Assembly: GCF_017309385.1 (NCBI RefSeq)
Contig: NZ_JAFJMJ010000001.1
Location: forward strand, 2,542,001 to 2,606,000
Reading direction: 5' to 3'
DNA from: Amycolatopsis sp. 195334CR
Lineage (GTDB): Bacteria > Actinomycetota > Actinomycetes > Mycobacteriales > Pseudonocardiaceae
Length of the DNA: 64,000 nt
A program made the position numbers and the translations under genes. The notes beneath the pieces were generated by a model that was given only the letters and a program-made list of their open reading frames with translations, searched no databases and was not told where the DNA came from. Positions 49,753 through 56,999 of the stretch are shown piece by piece. Positions within the stretch are counted from its first letter, which is position 1, and each line of letters opens with the position of its first letter.

Positions 49753-50604
49753 ATGGTCACCAAGGAACTGAGCGCGGCGCCGAGCCTCGGCACGCTGTAC
49801 CCGAAGGCGCTGCTCGGCGGCCTGCGGTCCGGCCCGTCGGGCGGGCGGCTGCCGGACACCGAGTTCGTGCGCACCGGCGTCACCGTCGACCCGGCGCACC
49901 TGGCCGCCTACAACCGCGTCTGCGGGTTCCGCTTCGGCGACGAGCTGCCCGCGACCTATCCGCACATCCTCGCCTTCGGCTTGCAGATGGCGTTGATGAC
50001 CGAGCCGGACTTCCCGTTCCCGCTGCTGGGCATGGTGCACGTGGCGAACCGGATCACCCAGCACCGCCCGGTGCGGCTCGGCGAGGAGTTCACCCTGCGC
50101 GTGCGCGCGGAGAACCTGCGCCCGCACGAGAAGGGGCAGCAGTTCGACGTGGTCAGCACGCTTGAATCCACTGAGGACACTCCGGTGTGGACGGACGTGA
50201 GCACCTACCTGCGCCGCGGTGGCGGGGAAGGCGGCAAGGGCTCGGGTGAGCGGCTCGCGCCGCCGTCGCCGAGCGCGTTGTGGCGGGTGCCCGCCGACAT
50301 CGGCCGCCGGTACGCCGAGGTGTCCGGCGACCGCAACCCGATCCACCTGCACCCGCTGACCGCCAAGGCGTTCGGCTTCCCGGCGGCGATCGCGCACGGC
50401 ATGTGGACCAAGGCGCACAGCCTGGCCGCCTTCGAGGGCAGGCTGCCCGAGGCGTTCACCGTGGACGTCAGGTTCAAGCTGCCCGTGCTGCTGCCCGGCA
50501 AAGTCGCCTTCACCAGCTGGGCCACCGGCGACGGCTGGGCGTTCGAGCTGTGGGGCGCGAAGAAGCCGAAGCCGCACCTCGCGGGTTCGATCACCGCGCT
50601 CTAG
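49753..50604 (+). CDS. MaoC-family 3-hydroxyacyl dehydratase, HtdX-like
   Basis: A 283-aa double hot-dog hydratase. An N-terminal inactive hot-dog is followed by the catalytic one with the hydratase-2 motif YAEVSGDRNPIHLHPLTAKAFG (Asp and His catalytic) and AAIAHGMWTKA. It interconverts (R)-3-hydroxyacyl and trans-2-enoyl thioesters. It immediately follows fabG, as htdX follows fabG4 in mycobacteria. Its last 4 bp overlap the convergent TetR gene. Confidence 0.9.
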   Translation: MVTKELSAAPSLGTLYPKALLGGLRSGPSGGRLPDTEFVRTGVTVDPAHLAAYNRVCGFRFGDELPATYPHILAFGLQMALMTEPDFPFPLLGMVHVANRITQHRPVRLGEEFTLRVRAENLRPHEKGQQFDVVSTLESTEDTPVWTDVSTYLRRGGGEGGKGSGERLAPPSPSALWRVPADIGRRYAEVSGDRNPIHLHPLTAKAFGFPAAIAHGMWTKAHSLAAFEGRLPEAFTVDVRFKLPVLLPGKVAFTSWATGDGWAFELWGAKKPKPHLAGSITAL

Positions 50605-51266
50605 GCGCCGGGTTCGGCCGGCTTCCAGACCGCGCCTTCGACGAGGTCGTTGAAGCCGAGCCAGACCAGGTTCATCAGCCAGGAGGCCAGCACCCCGTCG
50701 GAGACGTCGGGGTGGTCGAGCGCCCAGTCGGCGAGCGACTCCGCGGCGCCGACCAGCGCCGCGGACAGGCCCTCCCCGGAGAACTCGGCCTGCTCGGCGA
50801 GGCCCTTGCGGGTCCCGGCGGAGACCACCAGCGCGGCCACCAGCTCGATCGCGCGCTTGCGCATGTCGGTGATCTCGGCGGCGAACGGGCCGCCGACCAC
50901 CAGCGCCTGGCGGTGCAGCACGGTCCACGACTCGCGGTACTCGGCGACGAAGCGGTAGAAGGAGCGCAGGCCGTACCAGAGCTGCATGTCCGGCGGGAGG
51001 TCCGGCTGGACGCCTGCCTGGATGGCCTCCAGCAGGCGGGTGGCCTCGCGGCGGATGCACTGCGCGAACAGGTCTTCCTTCGAGCCGAGGTAGGTGTAGA
51101 TCATCGGCTTGGAGACGCCGGCCACCTCGGAGATCTCGTCCATCGACGCCGAGTGGTAGCCGTACTGGGCGAACACCTGGACGGCGGCGTCCAGGATCTG
51201 CCGTTCCCGCACCGCCCGCGGCAGCCGCTTGGCTCGCCCCGTTGGACTCTGCACTTCCTCGGACAC
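50601..51266 (-). CDS. TetR family regulator, probable controller of the fadA2-like/fabG/SCP2 genes
   Basis: A 221-aa regulator with HTH MDEISEVAGVSKPMIYTYLGSKEDLF and a ligand domain of the kind that binds acyl-CoA (YRFVAEYRESWTVLHRQA). GTG start at 51266. Divergent from an SCP2-domain gene; two CCTACT/AGTAGG operators lie between them. The shared palindrome upstream of the thiolase and fabG suggests one lipid-responsive regulon. Confidence 0.88.
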   Translation of the reverse strand: MSEEVQSPTGRAKRLPRAVRERQILDAAVQVFAQYGYHSASMDEISEVAGVSKPMIYTYLGSKEDLFAQCIRREATRLLEAIQAGVQPDLPPDMQLWYGLRSFYRFVAEYRESWTVLHRQALVVGGPFAAEITDMRKRAIELVAALVVSAGTRKGLAEQAEFSGEGLSAALVGAAESLADWALDHPDVSDGVLASWLMNLVWLGFNDLVEGAVWKPAEPGA

Positions 51267-51346
51267 CTCGACCTCCTCGTCCGGTGAACGCTACCGGGCG
51301 CGGGCGTGCTGGTGTGACGGCACGCGGCCTTCGGTTTGCCCAGCTA

Positions 51347-51378
51347 CCTACTGACGGGTAGACTTACCGGAGAGTAGG
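51347..51378. promoter_or_regulatory. Tandem TetR-type operators
   Basis: Site A: CCTACT-gacg-GGTAGA (51347-51362). Site B: CTTACC-ggag-AGTAGG (51363-51378). Each joins one consensus half-site to a degenerate one at the same 4-bp spacing as the palindrome at 48354. They abut directly, 18 bp upstream of the SCP2 gene start, in position to block its transcription. Confidence 0.6.
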
Positions 51379-51395
51379 TAGAGCGGGAGGTCGGC

Positions 51396-51890
51396 GTGGA
51401 GGACATCGAGCTGCTCGAGGGCCCGGCGTTGCTCGAAGCGCTGCGCGCGGCGGACCTCGGTCAGGTGGAGCCGCGGCAGTTCGCGCGGATCATCGCCGGG
51501 GCGTCGAAGGCGCAGCTGGACACGGTGGTGGCCGACCGCGCGCTGCGGGACAAGGTGCTCGGCGAGATCTTCCGCCGGATGAGCGCGCACCTCAAGGCCG
51601 ATCGCGCGGCCGAGTTGAACGCGGTGGTCCGCTGGCGGTTGACCGGTGGTGCGGACGCCGACGGCTACGACCGCTTCGAGACGGTCATCCGGGACGGTGA
51701 ATGCACGGTCAGCCGCGAGCCGGCGGAGAAACCACGGGTGACCATCACCGTGGCCCCGGTCGACTTTTTCAAACTCATCACCCACCAGGCGACGCCCGCG
51801 GTTATGTTCGTCACCGGCCGGATCAAGGTAAAAGGCGATCTCGCATTCGCGGCCGGGTTGATCGGTTTCTTCGACCTTCCCAAGCCCTGA
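51396..51890 (+). CDS. SCP2 sterol-binding-domain protein 1
   Basis: A 164-aa protein. The C-terminal half fits the SCP2 fold (AVVRWRLTGGADADGYDRFETVIRD, VTITVAPVDFFKLITHQATP, FVTGRIKVKGDLAFAAGL). Such domains bind lipids or fatty acyl-CoA. GTG start with GGGAGG. Directly behind TetR-type operators and followed 23 bp later by a paralogue, so it is likely lipid-inducible. Confidence 0.85.
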   Translation: MEDIELLEGPALLEALRAADLGQVEPRQFARIIAGASKAQLDTVVADRALRDKVLGEIFRRMSAHLKADRAAELNAVVRWRLTGGADADGYDRFETVIRDGECTVSREPAEKPRVTITVAPVDFFKLITHQATPAVMFVTGRIKVKGDLAFAAGLIGFFDLPKP

Positions 51891-51913
51891 ACCGCGACCT
51901 ACACTCGTTTCCC

Positions 51914-52561
51914 GTGTCCTCCCAACCCGTCACCTGGCGCGAGCGATGGCGCGGAACTTTGCAGCGGCGGAGCCGCATGCCCGTCGAGCGCCCGCGCGCG
52001 GATTCGGTGCTGGACGCCTTCGCCGGCGAGCTGGAGATCCGGCGGCTCACCCCGGCACAGTTCGTTCAGGTACTGGAAACCCTGCACATGCTCGGGTCCG
52101 TCGGCGCGGGCATCGAACTCGGCTCGCTGTCCACCCAGTTGCTCGTCGACGTGGTCAACGACGCCTCGAAAGAGCAGATCAACGAGCTGGCCGCGCACGA
52201 GGAACTGCGTTCGGTCTTTCTCGACGAGATATTCCGCAGAATGTCGGACCACCTCATCGAGGAAAAGGTCAAGAATGTCGAGTTCGTGATCGGCTGGCGT
52301 TTCCACCACGGTGACGCCGACGGTCCGTTCGACCGCTATCAGACGGTGGTCGAGGACGGGGTCTGCGTTTCCAGCAGCGATCTCGGCCGCACCCCGGACG
52401 CCACGGTCACCGTTTCCGCGGCGGATTTCATCCGGATGGCCACCGGGGTGACCGCGGCCGCGGCCATGTTCGTCACCGGCAAGGTCCGGGTGAAGGGCGA
52501 CTACGCGCTGGCCGTGCGGTTCAGCAGCTACTTCGACATCCCGAAGGCTAGCCTTCAATAA
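51914..52561 (+). CDS. SCP2 sterol-binding-domain protein 2 (paralogue)
   Basis: A 215-aa paralogue of the preceding gene with a basic N-terminal extension (WRERWRGTLQRRSR) and the same landmarks: LDEIFRRMSDHL, FVIGWRFHHGDADGPFDRY, VSAADFIRMATGVT, FVTGKVRVKGDYALA. Tandem duplication is evident. GTG start at 51914, no strong ribosome site. Its end overlaps the convergent FxsA gene by 14 bp. Confidence 0.85.
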   Translation: MSSQPVTWRERWRGTLQRRSRMPVERPRADSVLDAFAGELEIRRLTPAQFVQVLETLHMLGSVGAGIELGSLSTQLLVDVVNDASKEQINELAAHEELRSVFLDEIFRRMSDHLIEEKVKNVEFVIGWRFHHGDADGPFDRYQTVVEDGVCVSSSDLGRTPDATVTVSAADFIRMATGVTAAAAMFVTGKVRVKGDYALAVRFSSYFDIPKASLQ

Positions 52562-53012
52562 CCGGGTGGTTCTTCGGCTTGGCGGGCTCGTCCGGCTCGA
52601 CCACTTCGCTGTCCACCACGATCACGTTGCCCTGGAACGGCGAGCGCACGTTCGGCGCCGACCGCGCGCGCTTCTCGATCCGGCGAAGCCAGGAGCGGCG
52701 GAACACCCCGCGCGTCGGCGGCAGGATGAGCAGCAGCCCGACCACGTCGCTGACGAAGCCCGGCAGCATGATCAGCAGGCCACCGAGCCCGATCAGCATG
52801 CCGTCGGTCACCTCGTTGTGCGCCGAGCGGCCCGAGCGGGCCGTCTCCATGAACGCGCGCGCCGCCTTGCCGCCCTCGCGGCGGGCCAGCCACGAGCCGA
52901 GGAACGCGCCCGCCAGCAGCAGGCCGATCGTGCCGAAGAAGCCGATGGCCGAGCTGACCGCCCAGACGGCCGCCACCTCGGCTACCACGTAGAGCAGGAA
53001 AACCACAGCCAT
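52548..53012 (-). CDS. FxsA-family membrane protein
   Basis: A 154-aa protein with three TM helices (about 3-20, 22-45 and 72-100), the LLLAGAFLGSWLARREG loop, the LGGLLIMLPGFVSDVVGLLLILPPTR core typical of FxsA (E. coli YjeG, suppressor of F exclusion of T7), and a basic soluble tail. ATG at 53012 with AGGAC upstream. The cellular role is unknown. Confidence 0.87.
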   Translation of the reverse strand: MAVVFLLYVVAEVAAVWAVSSAIGFFGTIGLLLAGAFLGSWLARREGGKAARAFMETARSGRSAHNEVTDGMLIGLGGLLIMLPGFVSDVVGLLLILPPTRGVFRRSWLRRIEKRARSAPNVRSPFQGNVIVVDSEVVEPDEPAKPKNHPVIEG

Positions 53013-53065
53013 GTCCTGTTCAACGACCGATCCACCCGATTTGCTCCCCGCTAGGGTCATCGATC

Positions 53066-54361
53066 GTGTGGAACTGGCTGACCTGGCAGGTCGGGGCCGG
53101 CATCGGGGGCGGTCTGCTCCTGCTCGCCGTCCTGGTGGTGGCGCGGCGCGGTGGGATGGCCACCACCGTGCTCGGCTGGCTGGTGGTCGCCGTGCTGGTG
53201 GCCGGTGGGGTGCTGACCGGCCTGCTCTGGCTGCTCGGCTGGCCCGCGCTGCCGCCAGGCGCCGCCTTCGGCCCGCCCCAGCTGCTCGAACTGCTGAAGA
53301 TCGCGCTGGCCGTGGTCGCCGGGCTCGGCGGAGTCGTCCTGCTCGCGGTGAACCTGCGCAAGCAGCGCGTCACCGAAAAGGAACACGACCTCGCCGTGCG
53401 GAAGGGCCACCGCGAGGCCACGCGGGCCTTCAACGAGCGCTTCGGCGTGGCCGCCGAGCAACTTGCCCACGCCAGCCCCGCGGTTCGCCTGGCCGGGGTC
53501 TACGCCATGGCTGGCCTCGCCGACGGCTGGTCGGCGCAGCGGCAGGTGTGCGTCGACGTCCTGTGCGGTTATCTGCGGGTGGCCCCCGACCCGGACGACG
53601 CCGGTGAGCGGGAGGTGCGGGCGGCGGTGCTCAAGGTGATCCGCGAGCGGACCGGCAAGCACAGCCGGTGGTCGCTGCTCACCTTCGACTTCTCCGACGT
53701 GGTCCTGGAGAACGCGGACTTCAGCGGCCTCACCTTCCGGGGCCGGGTGGTGTTCGATCGGGCCGACTTCACCGGCGCGTTCACCTCCTTCGCGGGCACC
53801 CGGTTCAGCGGGACGCTGAGCTGCCACGGCACCGATTTCCTGGCCGAGCGCACCACCTTCGCCAGGTCGGTGTTCCAGGGCGCCAGTGCCGAGTTCGTCG
53901 GCGCCCGGTTCACCGGCGCGCTGGACTTCTACGGCAGCAAGCTGAACAGCGCCGACCTCGACTTCTACCGGGTCGACTTCTCCGGGGTGGAGGCCGATTT
54001 TTCCCGGCTCGGCCTCCGCGACGGCATGGTGCACTTCAACCGGTGCGACTTCGTCACCGGGGTCCTCGACCTGTCGCGGGCCAACCTCGCGGTCGCCGTC
54101 GACGTCTTCTTGTTCGACCGGATCGAGGTGACGTACTGCCGGTTCGAGCGGTCCAGAGTGGACATTCGCGGGGTGAGCCGGGAGCACCTGTTCTGGTTCG
54201 AGTGGTCCCGCTTCGACGACGTCGAATTCCCGGCCGACGGGGATGGCGGTGCCACCGGCTGGCTGCACCTGAGCAACTGCGAGCTCACCGGTGGCACCGT
54301 CATCCCGGAAGCCTGGCTGGAGGTCACCCCTCGTCCAGATAAGCGGCGGCCTGCAGGGTGA
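53066..54361 (+). CDS. Membrane protein with pentapeptide-repeat domain
   Basis: A 431-aa protein. Three TM helices (about 8-25, 31-55 and 72-95) precede a cytosolic helical linker (REATRAFNERFGVAAEQLAH) and then a right-handed beta-helix of imperfect A(D/N)FSG-type pentapeptides (about 215-375: LENADFSGLTFRGRVVFDRA, DFTGAFTSFAGTRFSG and similar). GTG at 53066. No known target; pentapeptide helices mimic DNA or scaffold proteins. Its 3' end overlaps the convergent ABC exporter by 38 bp. Confidence 0.82.
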   Translation: MWNWLTWQVGAGIGGGLLLLAVLVVARRGGMATTVLGWLVVAVLVAGGVLTGLLWLLGWPALPPGAAFGPPQLLELLKIALAVVAGLGGVVLLAVNLRKQRVTEKEHDLAVRKGHREATRAFNERFGVAAEQLAHASPAVRLAGVYAMAGLADGWSAQRQVCVDVLCGYLRVAPDPDDAGEREVRAAVLKVIRERTGKHSRWSLLTFDFSDVVLENADFSGLTFRGRVVFDRADFTGAFTSFAGTRFSGTLSCHGTDFLAERTTFARSVFQGASAEFVGARFTGALDFYGSKLNSADLDFYRVDFSGVEADFSRLGLRDGMVHFNRCDFVTGVLDLSRANLAVAVDVFLFDRIEVTYCRFERSRVDIRGVSREHLFWFEWSRFDDVEFPADGDGGATGWLHLSNCELTGGTVIPEAWLEVTPRPDKRRPAG

Positions 54362-56285
54362 ACAGCTCCGCGTAGCCCCCGCCCAGGGCCATCAGTTCGT
54401 CGTGCGTGCCGTGTTCGGCGAGCTTTCCCTTGTCCAGCAACAGGATCTTCTCCGCCTGCCGGACCGTGGAGAAGCGGTGCGAGATGTACAGCGTGGTCCG
54501 GCCGCGGGCCAGTTCGCGCAGCCGGGCGAACAGTTCGTGCTCGGCTTCGGCGTCCAGCGCCGAGGTCGGCTCGTCCAGCAGCAGGATCGGGGCGTCCCGG
54601 CGGAACGCCCTGGCCAGCGCCAGCTTCTGCCATTCACCGCCGGACAGGGAGATGCCCTGGTCGAACCACCGGCCCAGCGGGCTGTCGTAGGTCTTCGGCA
54701 GCCGCTCGATGCGCTCGGCCACGCCGGCGCGGCGTGCCGAATCCTCGACGCGCGGCCGGTCGGTCACGTTGTCGATGTCGCCGAGGCCGATGTTCTCCGC
54801 CGCCGTCGCGTGGTAGCTGACGTGGTCCTGGAACATCGCGCTCATCCGCCGCCGCAGCTCGTCGGGGTCGAACTCGCGGATGTCCACGCCGTCGAGCAGG
54901 ATGCGCCCGTCGGTCGGGTCGTACAACCGGCACAGCAGCTTCAGCAGCGTCGACTTCCCCGCTCCGTTGCGCCCGACCACGGCCACCGTCGCGCCCGGCT
55001 CGATGGTGAAGCTGACATCGTCGAGCGCGGCCTCGTCGGCACCCGGGTACCGGAAGCTGACCCGGTCGAACGTGACCCGGCCGAGCAGCGGTGACGGCAA
55101 CGGCTTCGGGTCCGGCGGCGCGACGATCTCCGGTTCGGTGCCGAGGAACTTGTACAGCGTGTCCAGGTAGAGGTTGTTCTCGTACATCCCGGTGAACGCG
55201 TTGAACAGGCCCTGCACCGAGGTCTGCACGGCGGTCGCGGCGGCGGTGTACAGCGCGAGGTCGCCCAGCGTCAGCCTGCCCGCGACCGCTTCGAGCGCGA
55301 TGTACAACGCGATCGCGGACCCGGCGAAGGTGGACAGCAGGCTCCACCCGGCACCGGCCAGGTTCCGGTTGCGGATCAGCTTGCGCTGCTTCTCGTAGGC
55401 GGCCGTGCTGATCCGGTGGAACCGGTCGACCAGGTACGGGCCGAGGCCGAAGAGCTTGGTCTCCTTCGCGTGGTTGTCCGTGGTGACCAGCATGGACAGG
55501 TACTCCATGCGGCGGCGGAACGGCGAGAGCATCAAGGTCAGCGTGAACGCGCGGGCGCCGTACTTCGACTGCGCGACGAACGCCGGGATCGGCGCGACCA
55601 GCGCGACGAGCGCGAGCAGCGGGCTCACCGTGATCAACAGGGTGATCATGCTGCCGAAGGTGATCGAAGTGCGGATCAGGCCGAGGCCCGAGGTCAGCAT
55701 GGACACCGGGCGCTGCGGGGCCTCGCGATCGGCCTGGCGCAGCAGGTCGTAGGACTCCGAGCCCTCGAAGAAGGCCAGGTGGAGGCGGCTGGCGTGGTCC
55801 ATCACCTGGTGGCGGATGGTCAGCACCATGCGTTCGGTGAGCAGTTGCTGGCAGATGTTGGTCAGCGCGGTGGTGACCGCGGTGGCGGTGAAGATGCCGA
55901 ACTGGAAGGCGGCGAGCCAGACGATCGCGGTGGTGCCGCCGTGCCCGGAGATCGCCGCGACCACGGCGTCCATCAGCAGCTTCGCGGCGTAGGCGGTGAC
56001 CGTCGGGAGCAGGCCGGCGATCAGCGTGAGCAGCGCGATGCCGATGGTCAGCAGGCGCCCGGCACCCCAGGTCAGCCGGGCGACGCGGGGCAGGCCGCGG
56101 ACCGTGCCGCCGACCGCCTCGCGCACGCGTTTGAGCCGGGCGGCGAGGTCCTTCGGTTCGTCGGGGTTCGCGCGGGGATCGGGAATGGTGATGGGGCCGG
56201 TGAGCCCGCTTTCGGTTGCCTTGCCCGCCCGCCGCATCAGCCGCCGGAGGCCGGGCGGCGGTCCCCCACCGCGGAAATCGCTCAC
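54324..56285 (-). CDS. ABC transporter fused permease/ATPase (type IV exporter half)
   Basis: A 653-aa half-transporter. Residues about 75-380 hold six TM helices; the NBD follows with Walker A GRNGAGKSTLL, signature LSGGEWQKLALARAF, Walker B ILLLDEPTSALDAEAE and switch His in YISHRFSTV. GTG 56285 overlaps the TetR stop (GTGA). The reading frame is open for 2.4 kb further upstream, but that is antisense to other genes. Probably a homodimeric drug or lipid exporter controlled by the co-encoded TetR. Confidence 0.9.
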   Translation of the reverse strand: MSDFRGGGPPPGLRRLMRRAGKATESGLTGPITIPDPRANPDEPKDLAARLKRVREAVGGTVRGLPRVARLTWGAGRLLTIGIALLTLIAGLLPTVTAYAAKLLMDAVVAAISGHGGTTAIVWLAAFQFGIFTATAVTTALTNICQQLLTERMVLTIRHQVMDHASRLHLAFFEGSESYDLLRQADREAPQRPVSMLTSGLGLIRTSITFGSMITLLITVSPLLALVALVAPIPAFVAQSKYGARAFTLTLMLSPFRRRMEYLSMLVTTDNHAKETKLFGLGPYLVDRFHRISTAAYEKQRKLIRNRNLAGAGWSLLSTFAGSAIALYIALEAVAGRLTLGDLALYTAAATAVQTSVQGLFNAFTGMYENNLYLDTLYKFLGTEPEIVAPPDPKPLPSPLLGRVTFDRVSFRYPGADEAALDDVSFTIEPGATVAVVGRNGAGKSTLLKLLCRLYDPTDGRILLDGVDIREFDPDELRRRMSAMFQDHVSYHATAAENIGLGDIDNVTDRPRVEDSARRAGVAERIERLPKTYDSPLGRWFDQGISLSGGEWQKLALARAFRRDAPILLLDEPTSALDAEAEHELFARLRELARGRTTLYISHRFSTVRQAEKILLLDKGKLAEHGTHDELMALGGGYAELFTLQAAAYLDEG

Positions 56286-56878
56286 TGGCACGCCCCGTTG
56301 AGGAAGACGTCCACGATCTCGTCGACGGTCGCGGCCTGGTCGCCGTCGCGGTGCAGGCTGAGCAGGAGGGAGGAGAACAACGCGGCCAGCTTCTCCGGCG
56401 GGAGGCGGAGCCGGTCGCGCTCGGGCTCGAAGAGTTCGGCGATGCCGTCGCGCATCACCGTGAACGACTCGCGGCGGGCGCGGAGGTTCTGCTTGTCCGG
56501 CTCGGGTCGCCCCGGCGGCCGACCGGTGGCGAGCATGGCGCCGAGCACCGAGCCCAACCGCTCGAGGTGCGCGGCCAGCGTGGCGGCGGCGTCGACCAGC
56601 CGTTCGCGCAGGGGCTGGTCGAGCGGGATCTCGGCGATGGCCTGCAACGCGGAGTCCGGTCGCAGGACCTCGGCGATGCAGGCGTCGAGCAGCTCGTCCT
56701 TGTCCTTGAAGGCGCGGAAGATGGTGCCCTCGCCGATGCCCGCGGCCCTGGCGATCTGACTCGTGGTGATCCCGGCACCGTGCTCGGCGACCAACGGCAG
56801 CACCGCCCGGACGATCATCTCGCGCCGCTGCTCGACGCTCATCGCCGGCGCACGCCGCTTGGCAGGAGGTGGGTTCAT
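56282..56878 (-). CDS. TetR family regulator of the ABC exporter
   Basis: A 198-aa regulator with HTH ITTSQIARAAGIGEGTIFRAFKDKDELLDACI and a typical all-helical ligand domain. ATG at 56878. It is the first gene of a two-gene operon with the exporter. A 9-2-9 dyad directly upstream (56891-56910) is the likely autoregulatory operator. Confidence 0.9.
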   Translation of the reverse strand: MNPPPAKRRAPAMSVEQRREMIVRAVLPLVAEHGAGITTSQIARAAGIGEGTIFRAFKDKDELLDACIAEVLRPDSALQAIAEIPLDQPLRERLVDAAATLAAHLERLGSVLGAMLATGRPPGRPEPDKQNLRARRESFTVMRDGIAELFEPERDRLRLPPEKLAALFSSLLLSLHRDGDQAATVDEIVDVFLNGACQ

Positions 56879-56890
56879 GCCCCCAGTCTG

Positions 56891-56910
56891 CGGAGTGAGT
56901 GCTCACTCCG
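56891..56910. promoter_or_regulatory. 9-2-9 palindrome, candidate TetR operator
   Basis: CGGAGTGAG-TG-CTCACTCCG, 12 bp before the TetR ATG. GAGTGAG-type palindromes are common TetR/AcrR operators. Confidence 0.7.
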
Positions 56911-56930
56911 TCAAGTTCATTCCTTCGGGG

Positions 56931-56982
56931 AACTAGCATGCCAACTGCCAAGCCCAGTTGGCATGCTAGTTGGCATGCTAGT
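56931..56982. repeat. Array of three 15-bp repeats with GCATGC cores
   Basis: AGTTGGCATGCTAGTT (56956-56971) is the exact inverted partner of 56931-56946, separated by 9 bp. A third copy, AGTTGGCATGCTAGT (56968-56982), overlaps the second by 3 bp in direct orientation, 12 bp apart. The array ends 17 bp before the start of the AlbA_2 ATPase gene, so it overlaps that gene's promoter or leader. Confidence 0.85.
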
Positions 56983-56999
56983 GAGCATGGTGGTGCGCG

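Noticed and set aside
56931..56982. Recombinase attachment site instead of operator
   Set aside because: The inverted plus direct repeats resemble a recombination site, but no integrase or resolvase gene lies nearby and the array is placed at a promoter.
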